A stretch of DNA of 64,000 nt, taken from assembly GCA_964577615.1 (NCBI GenBank), contig CAZNZW010000004.1, positions 19,015 through 83,014 on the forward strand, written 5' to 3'. The position numbers were made by a program, and so were the translations under genes. Source of the stretch: QNYZ01 sp964577615 (lineage in GTDB: Bacteria; Desulfobacterota; Desulfobacteria; Desulfobacterales; QNYZ01). Of the stretch, positions 34,403 through 42,319 are shown in pieces. A model generated the notes under the pieces. It saw only the letters and a program-made list of their open reading frames with translations. It was not told the DNA's origin and searched no databases. Every line of letters begins with the position of its first letter. Position 1 is the first letter of the stretch.

Positions 34403-35527
34403 ATGGATCGAATATACAAAACGCCGGGCGTGCTTATTATAAAAATAATCGCGGTTTTTCTTATCGGATGCGCACCCATGCCGGCGCACCGGGCCGCCCC
34501 TCCGCCTCAGGCAGAAGCAGCGGGCCAATTTCATACACTGGTGGATGTGGCATTTGTCCGGCCATACATCCGCATGCCCCGCCCCCGGGGAGTCGCCATT
34601 ATTGATTCCCGGCCTTATCTGTCCGGGTTTATTGCCGGACACATCCCCACGGCCGTCAGCATCCCCGCCGCACAATTCGATCAGTTTACCCATCGGCTGC
34701 CAGCGGATAAAAACAGTCTGCTGATTTTCTATTGCGATAACACCACCTGCCGGCAAAGTCACGCGTCCGCCAGGAAAGCGGAACAGCTCGGGTACCATAA
34801 TGTCAAGGTTCTGGCCGGCGGATATTCAGCGTATATCCGCTCGCCAGGCGCTTATGCCGGTATTTCCGCGCCGTACCTGATCCAATTGCTCTCATCCGGT
34901 CGCTTAATGCTCGTCGATGCCCGGCCCAGGCGGGCCAAATACGACAAGGGCTATATCCCCACCGCCATCAGCATGCCCGTCACCGAGTTTGATCAGCTCA
35001 AAGGCAAACTGCCGGCCGACAGGACCTTCCCGCTCGTTTTTTATTGTTGCGGATTGACATGAAAGCTGAGTCATCAAGCCGCCCGGCGGGCGGTTGCAAT
35101 GGGATATACCAACGTCAAAGTCTTTGAGGCCGGCTATCCCGGCTACCAGAAATACATTGCCGCCCATGGCGATGATGCTGTACTCGAAGCGGGAAAAGAA
35201 GAGGGAGCCGTCGATATCGCGGCCTTTAAAAAGGCCCTGTCAGATCATCCGGCCAGCATGATGATTATCGATGTCCGCGACCCGGACGAATTTGCCGATG
35301 GACATTTCAAGACAGCCGTCAATCTCCCCCTGGGTACTTTTGATGAAAAAATCCCCGCCCTGCCTGCGGATAAACCCATTGTCCTTGTCTGCGCCACAGG
35401 CGGTCGGGCCGGAGAGGCTTTCTATATGATCCAGGACCTGCGGCCGGCGCTGAAAAATGTCTATTTCCTCGATGCCGAATGCACCTACCACAAAGACGGG
35501 TCATACCAGTTGAAACCACCCGAGTAG
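34403..35527 (+). CDS. Three-domain rhodanese lipoprotein, probable selenoprotein (Sec220 encoded by TGA)
   Basis: A 374-residue protein if TGA at 35060-35062 is read as selenocysteine. An N-terminal lipoprotein signal with lipobox L-I-G-C (Cys23) targets it to the cell envelope. Three rhodanese domains follow. Domain 1 (about 45-145) has F-Y-C-D-N-T-T-C-R-Q-S-H. Domain 2 (about 152-250) has F-Y-C-C-G-L-T-U-K-L-S-H. Domain 3 (about 268-355) has the canonical C-A-T-G-G-R. The TGA aligns exactly with Cys116 of domain 1. Frame and homology continue past it without a shift (A-R-R-A-V-A-M-G-Y-T-N-V-K-V). A hairpin with bacterial SECIS geometry follows the TGA. Automated calling would split it into 34403-35062 and 35099-35527. 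The likely job is sulfur or selenium transfer, or redox chemistry, at the membrane. A nonsense mutation is the alternative. Confidence 0.82.
35060..35095 (+). promoter_or_regulatory. Candidate bacterial SECIS element with its UGA
   Basis: The TGA (35060-35062) is followed after 22 bases by the apical loop GGC (35085-35087). An eight-base stem (35077-35084 with 35088-35095, one G-T pair) closes the loop. Loop distance, stem length and a G in the first two loop positions meet the published bSECIS criteria as I recall them. The stem is formed from coding sequence, as bacterial SECIS elements are. Confidence 0.65.
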
Positions 35528-35555
35528 TTGATTAGTCTTCGCAGGCCGGGACGCC

Positions 35556-36197
35556 TTACCGGCCGTCACCAGTCGCTTGAATGCTCAACCGGATCGCCTG
35601 ACCGGGCCGCCCGGCTTCCAGCAGCGCCGCGAGGGTCACTTTCTTACCGTCCAGCATCAGCGAACTTTCCGATCCGGTCAAAACCGGCGCGGCAAGATTT
35701 AGAAATACCCGCACGGCCGAGACGTCCACATCGACCCCTTTTTCCAGAAAAGCCGGCCCGAGTTCCCGGGCCACAACGTTAAAAAGCCGGATCGTCACCG
35801 TTCCCAGTGTGGATTCGGCTGGTGAATCGCCGCTTCCGGTACCCGTTGCCTGACAGGAAATACGTTGTCTCAGCTTGGCATAAAAGCCGCCCTTGCGCAT
35901 GGTGGCCCCCACCAGGCCGGGCATGGCGGCGGACAGGGCCACAATGTCACCATCAGAAACCACCGTTTTTTCAACATCATCCACCGGGCTGCTGTTTAAA
36001 AACAAGGTCTGTACCCGGTTTTTCAGATAATCCGCATCGATCCCGAGTTGACCGCACAACAGACGGGAAAGAGATCCACCCACCCGGGCCTGTACTGAAA
36101 ATCCTTTGGACAGCAGCGCCTGCAGTCCGGGCAAAACTGTTTCCCGCGAGCGGATGTAAATTCCAGATTCTTTTGTATCCATGTTTGATAAAGTCAT
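35556..36197 (-). CDS. Protein of unknown function, possible beta-grasp segment
   Basis: A 213-residue soluble protein that I do not recognise. The middle (about residues 50-105) reads L-F-L-N-S-S-P-V-D-D-V then V-S-D-G-D-I-V-A-L-S-A-A-M-P-G-L-V-G. This resembles the N-G-x-x-V ... D-G-D-x-V-A-L-x-P-x-V-x-G ending of MoaD/ThiS-like beta-grasp proteins, although the terminal Gly-Gly is missing. Two cysteines (near residues 48 and 115). AAGGAGG sits four bases before the ATG. It converges with the rhodanese gene and shares the strand of the FmdB-type gene. Confidence 0.65.
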   Translation of the reverse strand: MTLSNMDTKESGIYIRSRETVLPGLQALLSKGFSVQARVGGSLSRLLCGQLGIDADYLKNRVQTLFLNSSPVDDVEKTVVSDGDIVALSAAMPGLVGATMRKGGFYAKLRQRISCQATGTGSGDSPAESTLGTVTIRLFNVVARELGPAFLEKGVDVDVSAVRVFLNLAAPVLTGSESSLMLDGKKVTLAALLEAGRPGQAIRLSIQATGDGR

Positions 36198-36240
36198 GCA
36201 GCCTCCTTATGCCAGGAACATTGAAAATGCCGATTGTCGA

Positions 36241-36732
36241 TCACAAATCGTACAGGGTATCATCCCGCCGGGGGGGAAGTCTGCGCCGGGCCGTCTTACT
36301 TTTCCGATCCGGCAGCAGAAACGGATCTTCCGTTTCAAGCAGATCCCCCATCTGCGCTTCGATTTCATCCGGATCCTGACCGTCTTTCATCCGTTGAAGC
36401 GCTTCCTGCATCCCCGGGCCCAGTTCCATGCCGGTGATATCGGTCAGTTTTTCCATCAGTTTTGCGGCCTGGCGGGGATCGTCTTCGTTGATCTGTCCCG
36501 CCTCGGTGGCCAGCATCTGCATGGCTTTTTCCATCTTGCGCTCGTCAATGGGAAAATCGTCCACGGCATCTTCTTCCTGTTTACGGCCGCCGATGGCAAA
36601 AAGGGAGATTTCACGTGTCAGGGACCGGGTTTTACATTGGGGGCACTTGGGGCGTTTGGTCGTGTTGATGGTCTTTGAGAAAAAATTGAATATCGTATGG
36701 CATGCATCACAATAAAATTCGTAAATCGGCAT
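36241..36732 (-). CDS. FmdB-family zinc-ribbon protein
   Basis: A 163-residue cytoplasmic protein. The N-terminal 45 residues form the FmdB-type zinc ribbon, starting M-P-I-Y-E-F-Y-C-D-A-C-H and continuing C-P-Q-C-K-T-R. The rest is acidic and helical (MEKLTDITGMELGPGMQEAL), then a basic tail. GAGGAAAG precedes the ATG. FmdB proteins were named from formamidase regulation, but most have no demonstrated role; RNA or DNA contact is possible. Confidence 0.85.
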   Translation of the reverse strand: MPIYEFYCDACHTIFNFFSKTINTTKRPKCPQCKTRSLTREISLFAIGGRKQEEDAVDDFPIDERKMEKAMQMLATEAGQINEDDPRQAAKLMEKLTDITGMELGPGMQEALQRMKDGQDPDEIEAQMGDLLETEDPFLLPDRKSKTARRRLPPRRDDTLYDL

Positions 36733-36872
36733 GGCGCTTTCCTCTCTGATCGCGGTTTTTTCATCAGGGGATCTGATGGGTTCACATCAGATCCCTTGCG
36801 ACTTAATTTACCACGAATTCATCAAAGAAAAAAGACGGTATGCACCGATCAAAAAGGCCGCCGCTTCGCTGT

Positions 36873-38255
36873 CTAAAAAGGAAACACCACGCCCATTGCG
36901 GCAATGTCGTCTTTCACCTTTCGATACATGTCATAATGCTCCTGGCTGGGAAGCGCTTTGGCAACATCATAGCATTCAGGGTATTCCTTGCCCATGGACG
37001 CGGTCGCCGCCTGATCTTCGTATTTGGCCAGCAGTTTCAGGGCAATCTCATTGGCTGCCTCGCGGGTCATCCCCATCTGGGCCACGGCATGGCCGACCTC
37101 GACCCCCAGGCGGGCTTCCATGGGCGTGGCACGGTTCCGGTATTTATTGCGGGTGGAGGCCATCTCCCATAAATGCCAGCCACTGACCGTACTGACCAGG
37201 GCATGGCAGGCCGTTTCATAAAAAAGCATCTCGGTCATGGGGCCGGCATTGGCAAAACCGTTACTGGTGTACAGCAGCTTGCTGTTACGCGCCATGGCCT
37301 GACCGGCCATGGCAATGGGCCACAGCAATTCCCGGGTGGTATTGGATCCATAATTGAGATGAAAGGGAAAATGCTGATTGAACATGGCCCCGTGAATCAG
37401 AAGCCCCTTGAGACTGTAAGCCACCAGAGTAACGGCCACGCCTTCGGAGCCGCCGCACCAGCCGCCGTAAATGGGGCCGGTCAGATTGCCGGTGTAACAG
37501 CCATATTGGGCATAATGAACCGAGCGGTTGAGAAGGGTGTCGGCGGTTTTAAATTCGGTTAACGATCCCACCAGGCGGGCGTCGGTGGTGCGGACGCCCC
37601 ATTCGTCGTTGGAAACTGCAATCTGGCCGGCATCATGCTCGGCCGTCCCCACAGCCACAAAAAAGGTGCCCGGGCGACCCAGTTGCCGGGCAGCGGCCCG
37701 CATATTGTAAATATGCTGGATGCAGCCGTTGATTTCAGTCGGCCCGCCCGACTCGATCAACTGCCCGATGGCATCTTCCAGAATCGGGGCGCAGAAGCCG
37801 TCGAGCAACGGCTCTTTCAGGTAGGCGGCGCACATGGAATGATGCAGATGTTCGTCAACGGTAATGTCCGGGCTGTAAATACAGAAAGGCGGCTCGGTAT
37901 CCTCCACCTGCCGATGTTTCCACAGCCTGGCATCTTTGCCTTCACCCACCCAGTACCGGTCTTTGGCAACATACAGCGCCTCTTTGATCTCCGCGTCGGT
38001 CACCTGAATGATGCGGTGAGAATCGATATTATAGACGCCGACTTCCCGGAAAAGGTCCCAGCCCGCCTGCCAGATGCGATCCGCCATGGCATCGTCGGCG
38101 GGCAGCGGCGTTTCCGGATCGTATTTTATCTCGTATTTTTTGATAATTTTCTTGAGCGTCGGGGTAAACAATCTGGGCAGAAAATCGTCTTCGTCAATGT
38201 GGGGGCCGGTCTTGGACCGGTCCATCATTTCCCAGATGCGATAGGCTGTGGTCAT
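36873..38255 (-). CDS. MtmB-family (monomethylamine-type) corrinoid methyltransferase without pyrrolysine
   Basis: A 460-residue TIM-barrel methyltransferase that would move a methyl group from a methylated amine to a corrinoid protein. It resembles archaeal MtmB over its length: V-G-V-Y-N-I-D-S-H-R-I-I, G-R-P-G, I-Y-G-G-W-C-G-G, N-Y-G-S-N-T-T-R-E and E-C-Y-D-V near the end. In MtmB pyrrolysine (amber codon) follows the G-R-P-G motif; here that position is Val200 and the gene has no internal TAG. Chemistry must therefore differ from classical monomethylamine methyl transfer. GGGAGG precedes the ATG. The corrinoid gene lies 118 bases upstream on the same strand. Confidence 0.82.
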   Translation of the reverse strand: MTTAYRIWEMMDRSKTGPHIDEDDFLPRLFTPTLKKIIKKYEIKYDPETPLPADDAMADRIWQAGWDLFREVGVYNIDSHRIIQVTDAEIKEALYVAKDRYWVGEGKDARLWKHRQVEDTEPPFCIYSPDITVDEHLHHSMCAAYLKEPLLDGFCAPILEDAIGQLIESGGPTEINGCIQHIYNMRAAARQLGRPGTFFVAVGTAEHDAGQIAVSNDEWGVRTTDARLVGSLTEFKTADTLLNRSVHYAQYGCYTGNLTGPIYGGWCGGSEGVAVTLVAYSLKGLLIHGAMFNQHFPFHLNYGSNTTRELLWPIAMAGQAMARNSKLLYTSNGFANAGPMTEMLFYETACHALVSTVSGWHLWEMASTRNKYRNRATPMEARLGVEVGHAVAQMGMTREAANEIALKLLAKYEDQAATASMGKEYPECYDVAKALPSQEHYDMYRKVKDDIAAMGVVFPF

Positions 38256-38373
38256 GGTGATTCCTCCCGTCGGTTATCAGTCTCCCGCATACAGACCATC
38301 CTCAGGTCATCTTTGAATAAATCAATACCTGAATACCGTCATTGAAATTTGGCTGGTTCCGTTATCCCCAGTT

Positions 38374-39006
38374 CTATTTATCCAACAGGTCCGCCATTTT
38401 GGTCGCCGCGCAATTGGCATCTTCGCAATAAAGATCGGCCCCGATCATATCCGCCCACATCTGGGAAGTCGGCGCCCCCCCGATGACGACCTTGTACTTG
38501 TCCCTCAGGCCCTTATCCTTTAAAAACTCGATAATCTCTTTCTGGCGCGGTATCGTGGTGGTCATCAAGGACGATGCGCCGATAAAATCCGCCCCCATCT
38601 CCTCGGCCGCCTTGATAAAATCCAGGGAGTCCACATCGTAGCCGAGATCTTTGACCTCGAATCCATTGGTTTCCAGCATCAGCTTGACAATATTTTTTCC
38701 GATTTCATGCAGATCGCCCTTTACCACACCGATAACCACCTTGCCCCTGGAAAAATCCCCTTTCGTGTCTTTCAGCTCGGGCTTGACGATATCCACCACA
38801 GCGGTCAGGGCTTCCCCGGCCATCATGACTTCGGGCAAAAAAATTTCCAGGTCGGCAAACAGGTTGCCCACCCGCTCCATGGTTTTGGTCAGGCTGTCCA
38901 GGATTTCCAGCGGATCGGCCCCCTGGTCCAGAAGCGCCCGGGCGGCGGATTCACTGGCTTCTGTTTCACCGGTTTCAACCAGTTTATTCAATTCTTCCAA
39001 TGACAT
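38374..39006 (-). CDS. Methyltransferase corrinoid protein (MttC/MtbC/MtmC type)
   Basis: A 210-residue cobamide-carrying protein. A helical cap domain (about 1-85) is followed by the B12-binding Rossmann domain with D98-L-H100-E-I-G103 (the D-x-H-x-x-G motif; His100 is the lower cobalt ligand), then S-L-M-T-T-T and V-V-I-G-G-A-P. It would accept methyl groups from the MtmB- and MttB-like proteins. The second ATG (39006) has AGGAGG six bases upstream and is the better start than 39012. It is divergent from the GntR regulator. No reductive activase (RamA) or onward methyltransferase gene is seen in the window. Confidence 0.92.
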   Translation of the reverse strand: MSLEELNKLVETGETEASESAARALLDQGADPLEILDSLTKTMERVGNLFADLEIFLPEVMMAGEALTAVVDIVKPELKDTKGDFSRGKVVIGVVKGDLHEIGKNIVKLMLETNGFEVKDLGYDVDSLDFIKAAEEMGADFIGASSLMTTTIPRQKEIIEFLKDKGLRDKYKVVIGGAPTSQMWADMIGADLYCEDANCAATKMADLLDK

Positions 39007-39174
39007 GGACATCCTCCTTGAAAAAAAGGCAACAATGCGTCATCTTATCGATTCCTGACGCGGCCATCCCGGCCACGATTCATGATCATTTTTAATATAT
39101 TAATAATATTTTTGTCAATCCATTACTGATATTTATATTGACATTTTAGATGGATCGGTTAATAGGTTAAACCC
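39007..39174. promoter_or_regulatory. AT-rich divergent control region of the methyltransferase island
   Basis: The 168 bases between the corrinoid gene and the GntR gene contain an AT-rich core (39085-39145). On the minus strand TTGACA (39118-39113) points to the corrinoid gene. On the plus strand TTGACA (39138-39143) points to the GntR gene, with only a poor -10. GGTTAATAGGTTAAACC, an imperfect palindrome next to the GntR ATG, could be the regulator's operator. These are readings by eye. Confidence 0.4.
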
Positions 39175-39807
39175 ATGAATAAAGAAGAGGCCTACGAAAA
39201 TCTGCGCATGCGCATTATTACCAATGATGTCGCGCCCGGAGAAATCCTCAACGAGAAGGATCTCATGGCCCGGCTCGGTATCGGCCGGTCCCCGTTGCGG
39301 GAAGTCCTTTTCCGGCTGCAGGAGGAGAACCTGATCAATCCCCTGCCCCGGCTGGGCTATATGGTGACTCCCCTGGATATCTCGGATGTGCGCGAACTGG
39401 TGGAGCTGCGCCGGGAGCTGGAGGGGTTTGCCGGATATCTGGCGGCCCAGCGCATCACCGACAGTCAACTCGAAGACCTGCGCGCCCTCATCCACCAGGC
39501 CGAAACAGACGCTCCTCAAAAGCATGAATTCACCAGCATTTCGGAATATTACGACACCCGGTTTCATGATCTGCTTTACCAGGCCGCCCACAACCGGAAA
39601 CTGGCTAAAACCTTACGGGGGCTGCATATCGACATGCTCCGGATCTGGTTTCATGTGGGACTCGATGCCATTGGATTTTCACCCGAGGTTCAAAATTTTC
39701 ACACTGTTCTGGCCGCCCTGGAACAAAAAGATGCCGAAAAGACCCGAAAGGCCATGGAAGCCCACGTGGATTTTTACGCGGCCCAGGTCAAGGATAAATT
39801 TCTATAA
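39175..39807 (+). CDS. GntR-family regulator, FadR/FCD subfamily
   Basis: A 210-residue repressor-like protein. The winged helix (about residues 5-70) contains L-R-M-R-I-I-T-N-D-V-A-P-G, L-N-E-K-D-L-M-A-R-L-G-I-G-R-S-P-L-R-E and L-G-Y-M-V-T-P. The helical FCD domain (about 75-205) carries candidate metal/ligand residues in D-T-R-F-H (Asp, His) and later H-x-x-F-Y. It is 12 bases ahead of the MttB-like gene and divergent from the corrinoid/MtmB genes, so it probably senses the methylated substrate or a product. Confidence 0.88.
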   Translation: MNKEEAYENLRMRIITNDVAPGEILNEKDLMARLGIGRSPLREVLFRLQEENLINPLPRLGYMVTPLDISDVRELVELRRELEGFAGYLAAQRITDSQLEDLRALIHQAETDAPQKHEFTSISEYYDTRFHDLLYQAAHNRKLAKTLRGLHIDMLRIWFHVGLDAIGFSPEVQNFHTVLAALEQKDAEKTRKAMEAHVDFYAAQVKDKFL

Positions 39808-39819
39808 GAGGAACGTTTC

Positions 39820-41292
39820 ATGAGTGATGAACCGGCGTCCCGCTGTATCCCCCACCACTACCGCCTGCTGACTGACGCGCAGATCAAACGCCTTCATACC
39901 GCCACACTTGACATCCTGGAAACGGTCGGGGTCCGGGTTGAACATGATCAGGCCCGCCGGATGCTGGCCGATGCCGGGTGCCGGATCGCTGAAAACGGAA
40001 ATGTCCGTATCCCCGGCCAGATGGTGGAAGATGCCATTGACAGTGCGCCTTCACAGATAACCGTATACAACCGCCTGGGAGAAAAAGCCCTTCAGCTGGA
40101 AGGCCACCGCATCCACTTTGGCATGGGCACCGATCTTGCCAAAACCTATGACCTTGACACCGGCGAACTGCGGGCATCCTTGCTGAAAGATGTCCAAACA
40201 GCCGTCCACATTGCCGATGCCCTGCCGGAAATTGATTTTATCGCTTCATACGCCATTCCCACGGATTCGCCCTCCAACATGATATACGTGGATGCATTTA
40301 AGGCGCAGCTGGAAAATTCCACCAAGCCCATATTTTTCACAGCCGCCGGACGGGAAGATATCGAGATCATCCGGGACATGGCGGCCGCGGCCGCTGGCGG
40401 GAAAAAAAATGTCCGCGACAAACCGTTCTGGATCCATTACGCGGAACCGCTCAGCCCGCTGATTCACACGACCGGGGCGATAGACAAGCTGTTTTTTTGC
40501 GCGGACAACCATATTCCGATCACTTACACACCGGGCATGATGTCCGGCGCCACGGCCCCGGTAACGCTGGCCGGTGCCCTGGCCCAGGGAAATGCCGAGG
40601 CATTGAGCGGACTGGTAATGCATCAGCTCCGCTGTCCGGGCGCGCCGATTATTTCGGGCATCGGCATGTCGACCATGGATATGGCCCGGGCCACCTGCAT
40701 CTATGGATGTCCCGAATACCGTCTGGCCCTGTCGGCCTGTGCCGATCTGTACCACCATTACCAGCTCCCCATGTGGGGAACCGCCGGTGTCACCGATGCC
40801 AACTGCCTTGACCAGCAGGCCGGGATGGAGTGGGGAATTTCCCTGATGCTGAACGCCATGTCCGGTGCCAACCTGATTCACGATGTCGGCTATATGGGTC
40901 AGGGGCTGATCGGCCACCCGGCCGCCCTGGTTATCTGTGATGAAATCATCAGCTATGTGAGACGATTTATGCGTGGATTTGACCTGGACGATGTCCACCT
41001 GGATCTGGACTCGATCCGCCAGGTGGGCGCGGGGGGCAGTTTTTTATCCACCGATCAGACGGCGATGCGGTTCAGATCGGAGCATTGGTATCCCACCCTC
41101 TCCAATCGAAAACCGGTGGGACTCTGGGAAAAAGAAGGGACCCGAGGCATGATTGACCTTGCGGTGGAAAAAGCCAGGGATATCCTGCGGAACCATTCCC
41201 CGGCCCCCTTGACCGAATCCGTTCAGCAGGAGCTGCATGAGATTCGGTCTCAGGCAGAACACAGCCTCCGCAATATTCGTTTTGAAACCTGA
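39820..41292 (+). CDS. Trimethylamine-methyltransferase (MttB) family protein, pyrrolysine-free
   Basis: A 490-residue barrel methyltransferase of the MttB superfamily, the group that includes glycine betaine, proline betaine and carnitine demethylases (MtgB, MtpB, MtcB). Visible family features are L-H-x-A-T-L-D-I-L-E-T-V-G-V, T-D-L-A-K-T-Y-D, and G-V-T-D-A-N-C-L-D-Q-Q-A-G (about residues 324-336). No in-frame TAG interrupts it, so it lacks pyrrolysine. GAGG precedes the ATG. It is in an operon with the GntR regulator. The substrate is probably a quaternary or methylated amine imported by the ABC system next door, by inference. Confidence 0.9.
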   Translation: MSDEPASRCIPHHYRLLTDAQIKRLHTATLDILETVGVRVEHDQARRMLADAGCRIAENGNVRIPGQMVEDAIDSAPSQITVYNRLGEKALQLEGHRIHFGMGTDLAKTYDLDTGELRASLLKDVQTAVHIADALPEIDFIASYAIPTDSPSNMIYVDAFKAQLENSTKPIFFTAAGREDIEIIRDMAAAAAGGKKNVRDKPFWIHYAEPLSPLIHTTGAIDKLFFCADNHIPITYTPGMMSGATAPVTLAGALAQGNAEALSGLVMHQLRCPGAPIISGIGMSTMDMARATCIYGCPEYRLALSACADLYHHYQLPMWGTAGVTDANCLDQQAGMEWGISLMLNAMSGANLIHDVGYMGQGLIGHPAALVICDEIISYVRRFMRGFDLDDVHLDLDSIRQVGAGGSFLSTDQTAMRFRSEHWYPTLSNRKPVGLWEKEGTRGMIDLAVEKARDILRNHSPAPLTESVQQELHEIRSQAEHSLRNIRFET

Positions 41293-41336
41293 TTTTATCT
41301 GGGATGGGACAACACGCAGATGCCAGTCCGGCCCCA

Positions 41337-42218
41337 TCAATCGTTGCGCGCCATATAGGTCTCCAGCCACTGGACGCCGAAGGAAAGCGTCAGGCACATG
41401 ACAAGATACATGGCGGTAATGGTGAGCCACACCTCGATGGTGACATGGGTGGCGGCCATCACCTGCATCCCCTGAAAAGTAAGTTCCTGGATCGAAATAA
41501 TCGACACAATGGCCGAGTATTTGATGGTATTGATGAACTCATTGGCCAATGGCGGCAGCACCCGTTTGAGCGCCTGGGGCATAACGATGTCCCGCATCTG
41601 CTGCCGCCAGGACATCCCCAGGGCATAGGACGCTTCCCATTGACCTTTTTCAATGGATTGAATCCCGGCACGCACAATTTCGGTGATATAAGCGCCTTGA
41701 AAGACGGCCACTGTAACGACACCGGAAATAAAAGCCGTAAACAGATCCGGCGTCGAGAACAACCAAGCGAGGATTTTCTGGGTGCCGGGATCCCGGCTCC
41801 GGATAAACGATTCGACCCCCAGAATGGGCATGATTTGAGAGCTGACAAAAAAATAAAAGATAAAAATCAGCACCAGCGGGGGAACATTGCGGATCAATTC
41901 CACATAAGTGCGGCCCACCAGGCGGTTGAACAGGCGGGGCGTTGTTCGCAATACGCCGGCCACCAGTCCGAAAACCGTGGCCAGCAAGGTGGCCCACACG
42001 CTCAAACGGATGGTGGTAAACAGCCCCTGCAGCAGGACATTGGCTTTCCAGCGACCTTCGGCTTCATCAAAAAACCAGAGGTATTGGGGAATAATGGACC
42101 AGTTCCACTTGTAGTTGAGTTTGACGGCCAGCCGATAGACAATGAAAGCCGCCAGCGCCAATAGCAGTGCGGTCACAACCACATCCAGTCGGGTTATACG
42201 TGTTTTGCGATGGTGCAA
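41337..42218 (-). CDS. Polar-amino-acid-type ABC transporter permease
   Basis: A 293-residue inner-membrane permease of the HisM/GlnP class. One N-terminal helix (about 14-34) is followed by a periplasmic loop and five helices. The EAA motif region is Y-A-L-G-M-S-W-R-Q-Q-M-R-D-I-V-M-P-Q-A-L. The start appears to be TTG at 42218 with GAGGGC upstream; no in-frame ATG lies before the first helix. It is the last gene of the four-gene importer operon and converges with the MttB-like gene. Confidence 0.88.
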   Translation of the reverse strand: MHHRKTRITRLDVVVTALLLALAAFIVYRLAVKLNYKWNWSIIPQYLWFFDEAEGRWKANVLLQGLFTTIRLSVWATLLATVFGLVAGVLRTTPRLFNRLVGRTYVELIRNVPPLVLIFIFYFFVSSQIMPILGVESFIRSRDPGTQKILAWLFSTPDLFTAFISGVVTVAVFQGAYITEIVRAGIQSIEKGQWEASYALGMSWRQQMRDIVMPQALKRVLPPLANEFINTIKYSAIVSIISIQELTFQGMQVMAATHVTIEVWLTITAMYLVMCLTLSFGVQWLETYMARND

Positions 42219-42319
42219 AAAAGCCCTCTGCGCTATACCTGTTTATCCAGTTCAGCCAATCTGTCCACCAGGCCCGTCTCTACCCCTGGAAGGGGCAGAG
42301 TCCGGCCCGATAGGATCCA

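Noticed and set aside
35060..35062. TGA read as a disabling nonsense mutation (pseudogene of two pieces)
   Set aside because: Frame and domain homology continue without any shift, the codon sits at a Cys-aligned active-site position, and a SECIS-like hairpin follows. A single clean stop at exactly this point is more easily explained by selenocysteine.
36873..41292. Pyrrolysine-containing methyltransferases
   Set aside because: Both methyltransferase genes are full length without in-frame TAG, and no pyl genes are in the window.
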